A stretch of 64,000 nt of DNA from Crambe crambe (taxonomy: Eukaryota > Porifera > Demospongiae > Poecilosclerida > Crambeidae). The stretch lies in the NCBI GenBank assembly GCA_963924555.1, contig OZ004582.1:8713927-8777926 (forward strand), written 5' to 3'. Positions 35,401-43,587 of the stretch are shown here, piece after piece (position 1 is the first letter of the stretch; each line of letters opens with the position of its first letter). The position numbers and the translations under genes were made by a program. Under the pieces are notes generated by a model that was not told the origin of the DNA, did no database searches, and worked only from the letters and a program-made list of their open reading frames with translations.

Positions 35401-38400
35401 GCACTGCCACGCCCCTTTCATCACATAGGGAATCTTGAAAACTGGAAGTGGAAAACCCACTCAAGTGACCCTTCCTACTTCTCTAACATCCCATCAATCA
35501 ATGCTTGATACTAACAAAATTAAATATGTCATTTAGTAACTGAACAATTATAAACACCTAATCTCCAATACTCTGAGTATATAAAAGCCTTCCTTAATAC
35601 ATTGTACTAATGAAGAGGATAGTTTCTGTTCTATTATTGCAGTCCTTGAAGGACAAGCAATAATCATTACATGATTGAAGTGTTTCTTATCGTCCTCTTG
35701 ATTTATGATCTTTATAATTATGATGAGCATTTTATATGGAGGCTCTGTCTCATCCTCGAGTTCATATTCCAGCATGGTAAGAGTAAAACGAACATAAGGG
35801 ATCTGAACACTGCTTGATAATTGAAGTTTGTAGCCTCCAATGTGGCTATAAAATGGCTGAGAGATACCTGATGTTTCTAATTTGATATCGATAGGAGGTA
35901 CATGCACAGAAGATTTTACGAGTACCACCTCTTTTTTTAACTCTTTATATGAATATTTTTGCTTCTGTAATTCTGTGTTCAATCTCTTATTTTCTCTTGC
36001 CAGCAGAGACATGTGAGTGACCATGCTTTCACTTATATGGGAAGGAAGGTCTTTCCTGTGCATCTTGACGTCACAACCAGCATGGCTAAACTCACACTCG
36101 ACCATCGATAAAGGACACGTACTTGATAGGTGCTCTTCAAGCTCTTGATGTTGTAAAGTGTTTCCACATGTGTTAGGACACTCCACAGGTCTGCACTTGC
36201 ATAAAGGTGCATGGTTCTTAACCACGTCATCGTATGTGGACTTGAACTCCTTACACATCTCACAGCTGAATGGTCTCAGTAAGCATTTAGAAATCTGGTG
36301 GCATTTTATAGAACGTCGCTGATACAGTTCACTACAGTGTAAGCACTTGACTTTGGTATAAGCACAGCCTATTTCTTGTTTATCTTGGTCAGGATTCAAG
36401 TTGAGGTGCTTGTCTAACTGCCCCAACTCACCTTGCCAATCACAGCCTTCATCTTTATTAGAACAATGAACCTTAAAACCATACAAGGGTTGTTGTAGAC
36501 CAAGATTAGAGTAATCAGTAAAGTTCTCCTGGTTGCAAGTCGGACAGGGCTGGTTTATGGACTTTATCTTCTGGATACATGCTCTACAGAAGCTCTTCCC
36601 GCAGCAGGTCACTTGGTATGGCTCTCGAAGGATTAGGAGGCAGATAGGACAGGAGGATTGAAACATTTCAGGAGGTTTTTCTACAAATTCACACTCAAAA
36701 CCTGTCACTAGAGACATGTTTAAGCTTGGATTATTATAAATACCTAATATGGAAGTTATCTGAGTCATGTGATCTCTTATGAATATATAGCTATGGAGGC
36801 TCTTAAGCTAAATCATAGCTTGTCTGGATATTCACCTCATAGCACATGTATGTCTTCCTCAAATGCTTCATACACAATACAGCAAGTTCCCTCACCTTTG
36901 CCTTGCAAAGCCAGAGGTCTTAAAACCACAGTTGATACAAACCTTTAGTTCTATACTGAGTCACAGTGTACAGATTTCTTTGAGCTTGGTCTAAAGGCTC
37001 TAGCTGAGTAGTGGCAAAAGTGATGAAACTTACTGTACTATAGTCCCGTTTTTCCTAGTTCTTGGGAGATCAGCGACCGTAGATAAGTCCTCCACTGTGG
37101 TCTTTGTAGCTTATCTCTGCAAGTGTCGGTAGTCTCGATATCAGTCCCTAGCAACCTGCACTCACAGGTCCCACCCTTTTCACTACGGAAAAGAGTGGAC
37201 TCCACAAGACTAACACAATTGACATAATATAACGACACCTCCCTTCTCTCTCCCTCCCTCCCTCCCTCCCTCCCTCCCTCCTTTCAGGTTTATTTCCCGT
37301 ATCTCCTGATCAACAAGAAGCGATACGCAGGTCTCTTCTTCACCAAGCCCGACACGTACGACAAGATGGACTGTAAAGGGATAGAGACTGTACGTCGAGA
37401 CAACTGCATGCTCGTGGCCAACCTCATCAACACCTGCCTCCACAAGATACTCATCGACAGGTACAAAAATAATTCAGACAGGATTTAATTTGTATGAATC
37501 ATTATAATCACAGTGGAACATCCGAGTAATGGACACACTTGGGGCCCATCCTTTTGTCCTTTGTAATTATTTGAATATTACTTCAAAAAAAGGTACTTTT
37601 AGATTGTCCTTTGTTGAGAGGTTTGTCCTCTTTTGGTGTCCTTTATCAGAGCTTCCACTGGTGGTATCCTTATTAAAATCCTATGGTACCATTGCACTGC
37701 CTTAGTCTCATTCCCTTTCAACGTGACATTGAGACAAAACCAAGCTAGGCCATTACTGACAACATTACATCAATACAGTTGTAACATCGATGCAACCATT
37801 AAGTTCTCTTCTTCGTTTCTTCTTCCCTCAGAGCTCCAAAGGAGGCTCTGTTGCATGCTCAACAGACCATCTCCAACCTGCTGTGCAACAGGATAGACAT
37901 TTCCCAGCTGGTCATCACAAAGGAGCTCACCAAGACCAGCAAGGACTACACCACTGGAGGGGGACCGAGGCTCGCCCATGTGGAGTTAGCTGAGAGGTGA
38001 GAGAGACATTGGAATATATGAGGTGGTTCATTCCACTGGTGGGTAAAATATATCATATGAAAAAATTCAATCCCACAAAAATTTTTGGTACTAACTATAC
38101 TTAATATCATTCAGGATGCGTAAGCGTGATCCAGGCTCTGCCCCTAATCTTGGAGATCGTGTGCCATATGTGATAGTAGCAGGAACCAAGGGAGCTGCGG
38201 CTTACATGAAGTCTGAGGTACGTATGTACGTTATCACCTATATTTCCATGTTTCAATTCTGTACATGTGGTCACATGAAACTGTACATGTAGTCACATGC
38301 ATGTTTCAATGCTGTGCACATAGTCACATGCAAGTTTCAATGCATGTACTCTCAGGATCCCATTTACGTTCTGGACAATAACATTCCGATTGACACCTCC

Positions 38401-39520
38401 TACTATTTGGAGAACCAGTTGGCAAAGCCTCTACTGCGAATCTTTGAGCCAATACTAGGAGATGCCAAGGCCAAGCAAGAACTCCTCAGTAAGTGGGGAG
38501 TCTAATAAAGAATTTTCAGCACACCAAATCTTTTATGGGCCAATTTATTGTTTGCTTATATCTCTTGGACATGTTCATCACAATGTTGTCTCTAGATTAT
38601 ACCTCTCCAATCAGGACACTTTTTGTGGTCTGCATTAAGGGTTGTACCATATCTCTTGTCCAAAACAATTGTTGTATAATTCACTCCTGAATTGAAGACA
38701 CCTCTCCACCTTTTGAGGGTTTTACTGTATCTCTTTACAAATGCTGGACTATTGTGTGACTCACTCCTGAATTGAAGACACCTCTCCACCTATATTGAGA
38801 GTTTTACACTATCTCTTTCCTTTATTGTATAATTTACTCCTACACCTCTCTAATTAGGCAGTCCACGTTGAGGGCTTGTACTGTATATCCTTATCCTTTA
38901 TTGTACAAATACTCGTCACCTTGGTCTGCCCCTGTTAATTATTTTAGAGGGGAGTCACACCATGTCCAAGACAGTGGTCACATCTTCGGGAAAAGCAGCT
39001 GGGATGTTATCTCGCTTCACCAAGAAGAAGGCTACATGCATTGGTTGTAGAGCTGTCCTGGACAGAGATGGTGAGGCCCAAATATTATACTGGGGTGGAA
39101 GGGGAGGGGAGAAGTAGAGGAGGAGTTGAGTGGGGGAATGAATAGAAGATTAACCAGTTTCAGCCCTTCTCTGTCCTCTAGATGCAGCTTTGTGCCAGCA
39201 CTGCAAGTGCAGGGAGTCTGAACTCTATCAGAAGGAGATGTCTCACTTCTCGTCCCTGGAGGAGAAGTTCTCCCGCCTCTGGACTCAGTGTCAGCGCTGT
39301 CAAGGAAGCTTGCATGAAGATGTCCTCTGCTCAAGGTATAAGGTCACATGACCTATAGCCAATCAGATCTCCCAAAATTGATGACACCAGACTGTATGTA
39401 AAATTTAACGATTCTTCTTATAGCCGAGACTGTCCGATATTCTACATGAGGAAGAAAGTACAGAAAGACCTTGCAGATCAAGATAAGCTGATACAAAGAT
39501 TTGGAACTTCAGATTGGTGA
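20485..39520 (+). CDS. POLD1: DNA polymerase delta catalytic subunit, complete, 18 exons
   Basis: Exons: 20485-21292, 21541-21950, 22138-22242, 22398-22538, 32217-32327, 32617-32808, 33438-33754, 33886-33931, 34009-34110, 34245-34340, 35082-35219, 37288-37460, 37832-37996, 38115-38217, 38356-38488, 38948-39070, 39182-39335, 39424-39520. All are GT-AG and in phase, giving 1137 residues (human about 1107). The 3'-5' exonuclease Exo I is LSFDIECA (D340, E342). Polymerase motif A is [10 protein letters not shown] (629-638), motif B lies around [10 protein letters not shown], and motif C is YGDTDS (D781, D783). The C-terminal zinc module is CIGC...CQHC (C1044, C1047, C1059, C1062). The Fe-S cluster cysteines are C1091, C1094, C1104 and C1109. 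All expected catalytic residues are present. It copies the lagging strand with PCNA. Introns 4 and 11 contain six intact TRAF-like genes. Confidence 0.97.
22668..22701. repeat. Tetranucleotide microsatellite (cttg)n/(ctcg)n
   Basis: Repeated gcttgcttgct passing into gctcgctcgct, in POLD1 intron 4. Confidence 0.85.
23253..24197 (+). CDS. TRAF-like RING/zinc-finger protein without MATH, polybasic tail (nested in POLD1 intron 4)
   Basis: 314 residues from ATG 23253 ([12 protein letters not shown]); the frame reaches upstream only to a [25 protein letters not shown] near residue 26, then TRAF-type zinc fingers to about 230 and a short coiled coil. Where relatives begin their MATH domain with PPI.FKL, this gene reads [20 protein letters not shown] and stops. 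The gene at 31074-32006 has the same design and a related IARRRL tail. Without MATH it should not bind receptor peptides in the usual way; the basic tail could be a nuclear or membrane-targeting signal (inference). Confidence 0.88.
   Translation: MSFIIPGFECEFTEQLPSFVRSHCPICLLVLREPYQVTCCGKSFCRACIHRVKEDSVLCPACKQDEFYVYSDKGLKQSLYSFKVYCCNKNEGCDWQGELGQLDQHINSSPDRNKRLEGCAHTKVRCSYCSKRHRRFKIERHEGTQCVQRPFTCQMCKEFESTYDDVTKNHAPSCKCRPVECPNRCGNTLQHQELEEHLSSTCPLSMVECEFSHAGCDVKMHRKDLPSHLSESMVSHMSLLARENENLKFQLRKQSEDLTLIFESRCDVESKNLKSLLQKQSGVIHALRKEMKKQPISFKLGKKIARRRLSKLRK
24385..25572 (+). CDS. TRAF-like gene with short divergent MATH-like end (nested in POLD1 intron 4)
   Basis: 395 residues from ATG 24385 ([10 protein letters not shown]). 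RING from C24/C27 to CPTC near 63, TRAF zinc fingers ([34 protein letters not shown]) to about 230, a coiled coil of about 35 residues, and a C-terminal domain of about 115 residues containing [15 protein letters not shown] and [12 protein letters not shown]. The SHGGYK phrase matches the FYTHxxGYR core of a TRAF-C domain, but the WPF...LLNLRD part of canonical TRAFs is absent. Upstream, ATTCATGA (24328) and CCCCGCCCT (24349) recur before the copy at 26633, so promoter DNA was duplicated with it. Confidence 0.9.
   Translation: MALEVTGFDCAFVEKPPEFFQTSCPICLLILREPHQVTCCGKSFCRTCIQKIKTKKNPCPTCNKENFTDFPNLGLQQPLYGFKVHCSNKDEGCDWQGELGQLDKHLNLNPDKDKQEIGCAYTKVKCLHCSELYQRRLIKHHQTLECLLRPFSCEMCNEFKSTYDDVTKNHAPSCKCRPVECPNTCGNTLQHQKLKDHVSNICPLSMVDCEFTGCEIKMHRKDLPLHLSESVVTHLSLLARTYGEKIAMLERENENLKLELQNQARITKSFLPHFYEPPFDITCVKRSTGWVSEPFYSHGGYKLLFTLKTNNFGSSENSYFFCFDVLNSEYKVKTPCTLSITAEIIDQLEGKANIARAFEVCYPSVTGKTCTLSLTGKKYLKNDRFIVRITNITSP
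26160..26534 (+). pseudogene. Broken TRAF-like copy (N-terminal part only)
   Basis: The start ATGTCTCTAGTAGC is recognisable but a TGA follows at once. CEFVEK, CPICL and [18 protein letters not shown] are all readable, but one C is missing in the RING codons 'tgtctctaatcc' (intact copies have 'tgtctcctaatcc'), which shifts the frame. The linker [11 protein letters not shown] is mostly deleted, and the sequence ends after a truncated second zinc finger. It lies between intact copies at 24385 and 26633. Confidence 0.85.
26633..27916 (+). CDS. TRAF-like gene with long coiled coil and divergent MATH-like end (nested in POLD1 intron 4)
   Basis: 427 residues from ATG 26633 ([11 protein letters not shown]). 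RING ([18 protein letters not shown]), TRAF zinc fingers, then a coiled coil of about 60 residues carrying a duplicated [10 protein letters not shown] phrase, so it is longer than in the 24385 gene. The C-terminal domain is MATH-like, with [14 protein letters not shown] and [10 protein letters not shown], ending IRIAKISMM. It shares about 70 bp of 5' flank (ATTCATGA, GCCCCGCCCT) with the 24385 gene. The RING/finger half is much closer to its neighbours than the MATH half is. Confidence 0.9.
   Translation: MAQVTGFDYEFVEKPPECFQTLCPICLLILREPHQVTCCGKSFCRACIQKIKSKNQPCPTCNKKNFTDFPNLGLQQPLYEFRVFCFNKGDGCVWQGELGKLDQHLNLNPDQDKQEIGCAYTKIKCLHCRELYQRCSIKYHQALECLLRPFSCEICKEFKSTYDDVSKNHAPSCKCRLVECPNTCGSTMQYQKLEDHFSSLCPLSIVECEFSHAGCDVKIKKKDLPSHLSKNMVTHLSLLLQKIPSLESELQEIKSENKKLKLELQDQANVTRSSLEKISLLESENKKLKLESQLFPSFSCVPPIDITCEAKGNGLRLTSCPFYSHTCGYKFEIEVHRAGHVLDRSTSVLYSLIFTVLESEFVVTSPRTFQITAIILNQLDAKKNITHEFKLSYPSNKYVTFKFHLSAREYILKNNSLIIRIAKISMM
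28225..28300 (+). pseudogene. TRAF-like RING relic
   Basis: 'tcctgcactatttgtctc' followed by 'gagccgtaccaagtgacctg' are the CxICL and EPYQVT codons of the family RING. The stretch between them is deleted and nothing is readable on either side. Confidence 0.65.
28580..29110. repeat. Tandem repeat, ~74-bp unit, about six copies
   Basis: The unit begins 'tagtgcagctgtaagttg' and ends 'tactagctctgcacagtg'. The central copies are nearly identical; the outer ones (from about 28480 and to about 29160) are degenerate. It lies just upstream of the TRAF-like gene at 29408. Confidence 0.9.
29408..30580 (+). CDS. TRAF-like gene, divergent MATH-like end (nested in POLD1 intron 4)
   Basis: 390 residues from ATG 29408 ([12 protein letters not shown]). 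[26 protein letters not shown] zinc fingers with [13 protein letters not shown], a coiled coil ([18 protein letters not shown]) and a MATH-like end with [35 protein letters not shown] and IRIDSIKID. It differs from its neighbours most after about residue 235. On the host strand, 1.5 kb after the previous intact copy, with a 74-bp minisatellite in between. Confidence 0.9.
   Translation: MSLVVGGFQCDFAKEPQEYLQFSCPVCLLILREPYQVTCCGKSFCRGCIDRIRTVNQVCPTCKQKNFTHSPNISLQQFLYGFTVYCSNRDEGCDWQGELGQLDQHLNLNPDKDKQEIGCAYTRVKCLHCSELYQRRSIKYHQTSECLSRPFTCEVCKEFESTFYDVTWNHAHSCKCKPVECPNRCGYALKYRDLEEHLSSVCPLSFIKCEFSHAGCSVTVKRKDLPSHLSESMVTHMSLLARENQRQESELQKQISLLTKENKKLKSELQLTKSFISSVPPIEYVFERWELSSRFFYSHIGGYRLQLSVDLLFSQALTFTVVDSEFQKTRPFSISVSATVIDQTDNKDHITYEIKLTHPSRKSEPRTLVDVEKYLKNDCLKIRIDSIKID
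31074..32006 (+). CDS. TRAF-like RING/zinc-finger protein without MATH, polybasic tail, second copy
   Basis: 310 residues from ATG 31074 ([12 protein letters not shown]), close to the 23253 gene throughout ([37 protein letters not shown]). It also lacks MATH, ending [20 protein letters not shown] plus FL. That two separate copies keep an IARRRL tail suggests the short form is a real lineage, not a chance truncation. It is the last gene in POLD1 intron 4, 211 bp before exon 5. Confidence 0.88.
   Translation: MSFIVPGFECEFTEQLPSYVRSHCPICLLVLREPYQVTCCGKSFCRACIHRVKEDSVLCPACKQDEFHVYSDKGLKQNLYSFKVYCSNKNKGCDWQGELGQLDQHINSSPDQNKRLEGCAHTKVRCSYCSKCHRRFKIENHENSQCIWRPFTCQMCKEFESTYDDVTTNHAPSCKCRPVECPNTCGNTIQFQELEEHLSNVCPLSMVKCELSHAGCDVKMHRKDLPSHLSESVVTHMSLLAGENKKLKLQLQKQSNELTRSHKEIKYLKSLLQKQPGGIQKELKKPATRFKFPRRKIARRRLKLKAYQFL
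32336..32475. repeat. Tandem repeat, ~36-bp unit, about four copies
   Basis: The unit 'ggtagctacaaggttgtaag' plus 'agtctatggcctgtca' occurs in POLD1 intron 5. It begins almost at the donor site. Confidence 0.85.
32528..32580. repeat. (TTG)n microsatellite
   Basis: About 17 ttg/tta triplets in POLD1 intron 5. Confidence 0.9.
33226..33401. mobile_element. 'cagtggaacctcc' MITE in POLD1 intron 6
   Basis: Starts CAGTGGAACCTCCAAATAAT, ends ATTGGAGGTTCCTCTG, TA on both sides. The inside carries the family phrases 'cacttgggacccatcc' and 'tttgttgagaggtttgtcct'. Confidence 0.75.
34486..34871. repeat. 55-bp tandem repeat, about seven copies, in POLD1 intron 10
   Basis: The period is exactly 55 bp (the unit starts at 34541 and again at 34596). 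It carries 'attggccacatcaaggc' and 'aaggcatagtgggcccc'. Internal copies are almost identical; the first and last have diverged. Confidence 0.92.
34950..34970. repeat. Poly(G) tract
   Basis: About 19 consecutive G. Similar tracts lie at 15864-15884 and 43557-43586, and poly(C) at 10426-10447; all are intronic. Confidence 0.85.
35548..36768 (-). CDS. TRAF-like gene on the opposite strand inside POLD1 intron 11
   Basis: 406 residues from the first ATG (36768, [13 protein letters not shown]). The ATG at 36717 ([11 protein letters not shown]) matches the family start and is the likelier one, giving 389 residues. [26 protein letters not shown] zinc fingers, a short coiled coil ([20 protein letters not shown]) and a MATH-like end with [20 protein letters not shown]. 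It lies wholly within the 2.07-kb intron between POLD1 exons 35082-35219 and 37288-37460, antisense to the host, unlike the five copies in intron 4. Confidence 0.9.
   Translation of the reverse strand: MTQITSILGIYNNPSLNMSLVTGFECEFVEKPPEMFQSSCPICLLILREPYQVTCCGKSFCRACIQKIKSINQPCPTCNQENFTDYSNLGLQQPLYGFKVHCSNKDEGCDWQGELGQLDKHLNLNPDQDKQEIGCAYTKVKCLHCSELYQRRSIKCHQISKCLLRPFSCEMCKEFKSTYDDVVKNHAPLCKCRPVECPNTCGNTLQHQELEEHLSSTCPLSMVECEFSHAGCDVKMHRKDLPSHISESMVTHMSLLARENKRLNTELQKQKYSYKELKKEVVLVKSSVHVPPIDIKLETSGISQPFYSHIGGYKLQLSSSVQIPYVRFTLTMLEYELEDETEPPYKMLIIIIKIINQEDDKKHFNHVMIIACPSRTAIIEQKLSSSLVQCIKEGFYILRVLEIRCL
36769..37287 (+). other. Remainder of POLD1 intron 11
   Basis: No gene seen. It ends in a (CCCT)n microsatellite (37246-37280) that also serves as the polypyrimidine tract before acceptor ctttcag. 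Confidence 0.6.
37511..37660. mobile_element. 'cagtggaac' MITE in POLD1 intron 12
   Basis: Starts CAGTGGAACATCCGAGTAAT, ends ATCAGAGCTTCCACTG. Internal phrases are shared with 33226-33401. The flanks are less clearly TA. Confidence 0.65.
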
Positions 39521-39811
39521 ATAACAAGTCGCAATAATGTGCTTTGTACTCCAAAATGATTATAATTTGTACTCTGTACTCCAACATGTGTTACTGTACT
39601 TTGTACCCTGTACTACAACATGTATTACTGTACTTTGTACTTTGTACTCTGTATTCCAGCATCCATTGCAATACACAATGATGCTTTGCGTATCATTGCA
39701 GCTAATCTTAAACATGATCCAACATCAGCAGTATAATAGCTCCTAAAGTGTTGGTATTGCCTTAATTACAGTTATACACAGAGCTCAACAATGTACACAT
39801 TTAACTTGAAG
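39521..39811. other. Convergent 3' region between POLD1 and the IF1 gene
   Basis: It holds an imperfect repeat on 'tactttgtac/tactctgtac' phrases. No coding region was seen. Confidence 0.5.
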
Positions 39812-40479
39812 CTAATCATCGAGTTCATCCACTTCCTTCAGGATCTTCTTGTGTCTTCGTATCTTCTCTTTGTGTCTCTTGATCTGGTCTTCCAGGTCTC
39901 TGATAGCGTCCTTGTGCTCGTCAATCTCTTCCTCATGGTGCTCCGCCCTCTCTTCTTTCAGTTTCCTCAGCTGGGCTGCCTCCTGGAAATTCGTTAGGAA
40001 AAAGTCATGAATGGACACAAGACTAGCCGAAAGCAAATCTGGTCTGGTACCAGTGTCGTGCAGTTAGACATAAGACATTCAATTTGATTGGTCATTTTGG
40101 TCGGACATTCAGTATCCTGTAATACTTAAAATATTGAAATTTGGTTGGCCATTTTGGTTGGAAGATGAGCAGTGGCCAGCAGTTTAATATTTCACAGCTC
40201 TGAGTGTGCATTAAATAGAAGTCCACCCACCAAATTCTTGAAGTACTGGTCTTCCTGAGCTTTCTCCTTCTTGCTGAAAGCGCCACCAGCATCTCTGATA
40301 GATCCAGCCGTGTCCTGTATCGGAATGAAGAACAAGCAGTTAAATGTACAGATGCTAGCACTGTTGTTTTTTTTTCTGTTTTTTTTTGTTTTTTTTTTTC
40401 ATCTTACATGGCCACTGGAGAAGCATCTGGCATACCACAGACGACCAGACTGCAAAAGAATCCTTGCACGGAGAGCCAT
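39812..40479 (-). CDS. ATP5IF1: Mitochondrial ATP synthase inhibitor IF1, three exons
   Basis: Exons on the minus strand: 40479-40408, 40314-40231 and 39982-39812. All are GT-AG and phase 0, giving 108 residues. Exon 1 encodes an Arg-rich amphipathic presequence, MALRARILLQSGRLWYAR, followed by CFSSGH, typical of mitochondrial import. Exon 2 has the inhibitory core GSIRDAGGAFSKKEKAQEDQ. Exon 3 is a His/Glu/Lys-rich coiled coil (HHEEEIDEHKDAIRDLEDQI). IF1 binds F1 at low matrix pH and stops ATP hydrolysis; the histidines in the coiled coil are the expected pH-sensing part. It is divergent from ETFRF1 with 171 bp between starts. Confidence 0.94.
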
Positions 40480-40650
40480 GGCTGATCTGTGTCTGGATAA
40501 TGGTCACAGAGTCACTCGCTGTCAAACTGTAGGAAGGTGAAGGATCGAATTTACTAGAACAAAAGTGCAGAGGTCAAACTGCACGATCAAGATGAACTTT
40601 GAACTGTGATCTGAAATATAGAAATTTTTGAAGTGTCTAATGGAGATGGT
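40480..40650. promoter_or_regulatory. 171-bp bidirectional region between IF1 and ETFRF1
   Basis: Two head-to-head genes for mitochondrial proteins have start codons only 171 bp apart, so both promoters and 5' UTRs must be here. A short upstream reading frame (ATG 40640, 10 codons, TGA) overlaps the ETFRF1 start in another frame. Confidence 0.55.
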
Positions 40651-41029
40651 ATGGCTAGAAGAGAAGTTTTGAAACTGTATAAGCAGGTAACATTACGTGA
40701 AAAATAAGTCATGGGAGGCCTAGGGTTGTGAAGGAATCCTCTATGCATATTCAGATCTTATAAAAGTTAATTATTGCGAACCTTTTACCTGATTGTTTTA
40801 GAACCTTGTTATGTTTATGTTTCAGATGCTTTTTATGGGGCGTGAATGGCCTCAGGGTTATGAAGTCTTCAGAGAGAGAACGAAGAGGGTATTCCTCAAG
40901 AACAGTACTGAGACCGATCCAGAGAAGATAAGAAAATCCATAGACCTAGGTAACTATGTACTGAAGGAAATAGAAGCTCTCTATAAACTTAAGAAATACA
41001 GAACACTTAAAAGAAGATATTATAAATAG
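40651..41029 (+). CDS. ETFRF1: LYR-motif protein ETFRF1/LYRM5, two exons
   Basis: Exons 40651-40686 and 40826-41029, GT-AG, phase 0, 79 residues. It starts MARREVLKLYKQMLFMGREW and includes the LYR-family LYK phrase, with YVLKEIEALYKLKKYRTLKR near the end, which matches LYRM5 closely (KELEALYFLRKYRAMKQRYY in vertebrates, from memory). In mammals this small matrix protein removes FAD from electron-transfer flavoprotein and so regulates fatty-acid and amino-acid oxidation. Two out-of-frame ATGs lie just upstream. Its neighbour IF1 is also mitochondrial. Confidence 0.92.
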
Positions 41030-41441
41030 CTGCTTGATTGCTTGTTTTACACAATGTGCTATCAGTTGACTTTTTCATCTGTCACACCATCATCATGGTT
41101 TTTTTAAAAATTCTGGCTACATAATGTAACCTGCTACATGCACTGTTATGAAAATGGCAGTGTTCATGGAATAGTCTTCTTAAAAATTAGAAATTAAGGT
41201 TTTGCCAACGATTTCCATATGATTTTCTCCAAATCAAATTGAGTAAACGATTGGTAAGAAAATTTCTACCAAAAAATAATTATAAAAGCTGTCAAAAGTG
41301 ATAATAAAATTTATAATTTAGATCCTATAAATTCAAGCTGTACTGTTGGCTACATTTTTAAAATAATAAAATGATTATTATAATGATACATTTCTGATAC
41401 TTCCTTCATATCGAAAAGACATTTAAAAAAAATATTGCTTC

Positions 41442-43018
41442 TTATAAAGGTTCAAAGTAACTGATGGGAACATATCCATATTTGTCAGCCATGGAGCCCT
41501 CTGCCCATCCATCTTCCCCCTCGTACATGATCCTGACCAGATCCCCTTCCTTGAAGGCCAGGTCGTCATTGGACTGGCCCGTATAGTCATACAGGGCTCT
41601 CATGAGCCTTCCCTGTGGTTCCTCACTGCTACTACGACTCCCACTAGCAACATCATCAGTGTTCACCTAAAATGATAATGGGGTAATGATAGGGAAGGTA
41701 TCACATAATTCTACTCTCCTGTAACTAAGAGGTATAATGGGGTTGGTGACTCTGTGGTCTTCTGGTGGATATTAGTAATGGTCTCCTATAATTGAAAGGT
41801 GCTTATGTAATTAATTAAGAGGGTAGCTATCTGTGCTCTCCTGTCACAGGGAATGCTAAGAAGGTGATGGTCTCGTATAATTAAAACGTGCATAGCTCTC
41901 CTGGGAATGCAGTAATTATATTAGTAGTGGGTTCTGTGGTCTCTCCTCCAGTGAACAGGGGTTATGACTGTAATCAGAGGCAATGGGTATTATGGGATGG
42001 AGTGAGATGGAAATAATGCTAGCATGTGTGAAATGCAATGCTTTTTACCTCTGGAGGGGGAGGGTCCAACCATTCATCTTCCTGGTCAAACGATTCTGGC
42101 AGATTCGGTCTCCCAGTGGAAGTGATGAAGGCGGGGCTGCTGGAGCTGCTATTGCTGTGTTCAGATGTATGCGAGAAGGTAGCACTGCTCCCACTAGATC
42201 CTCCAGCATTGTGTGCCAGTCTGGGGGAGGGCCGGGGGGAGATCCCGAGAGAAGATGTCTTTGTTTGACCTGGGGTATACGCCTAGAATGATAAGCAACA
42301 CAGCAGCAATGTTTATTCCCATCACAGCTATTTTGCATCAATTAACAGACTTTTTTGGGAGTCTAATCTATCTGTAGATCAGATGGACATTCAGTGTACA
42401 GTAATTGTGTCATCCCTGAAATATATATTCCAGATAGTATAGCGGGGAGAACCCTTTTAATTATTTCAGTGGAACCCTTAAATGTAGACTCCTTGAAATG
42501 TATATTTCAGATGGTATTGTAGTATTGGGGGAGAACCCTTTTAATTATTTCAGTGTGAAACCTTTAATGTAGACTCCTTGAAATGTATATTATTTCAGAT
42601 GGTATTGTAGTATTAGAGGGAGAACCCTTTAATCATTACGGTGGAGCAAACATCTCTAGTTATTCGAGACACTTTTTGGGACCCCTGAATTATAGGGACG
42701 CCTCCATAATCAGGACACTTATCACTGGTCCCCAAAGTGTTCACATTTAGAAGTTCCCACTGTGTATGAGTTGGAGCCTTAAATTCCAATCAGTATTCTG
42801 AAATTCATTACCACTGAAATTTTAGGGGGAGAATTTTCTGTGAATAACGAACCTCATATTCAGGCCAGCCATAGGAATTTCCAGTGCCATAGTTGATAGC
42901 GTACCACCTCAGGTCATCCTCCGGGCTAATCCTGTCCAAGCTTTCCACAAACTCTCCATAAATATTGTTCAGTCTGGAAAATGAATAAAGAAAATAATCT
43001 CTCGTATGGAAGATGGAA

Positions 43019-43072
<54 letters not shown>

Positions 43073-43556
43073 AGTGAAACCTCTAAATAAAATAAGAGTG
43101 TCTATTATAGAGGGTGACCTCTAAATAAAGGACACTTGTTGAGAGTCAATCATTACAATGCAGCACCTCTTGGTCCCATGACAATACTATTTTCATAATG
43201 TTGCATGGTTTCATTCATGCAGTGAATACTGAGGACAAACTCCATTATATAATCATGGAAAGAGTTCCAGCACAATAGGCAAGTGAAAGGAACTCTATGA
43301 CCAGATATTTGTTGTGTCTGATAGGAATCATTGTTAAAATTCCTACTTGGTAAAATGTCATTATGATTGTGTTGAAGAGCAATTCTCTAATGGCTACGCG
43401 AGTCCCAGGGAATTGGTACATGGCTGCACAGACATACCAATCTAAAGTGACATACCCATAATTATTATCAGCTAGCTCTTAAAAAGATATGGGCTGCCAT
43501 CATTATAAAATTAAATCGAAGCATTTATCATGTATCAAAAAATAGAAATTGCCCAA

Positions 43557-43587
<31 letters not shown>

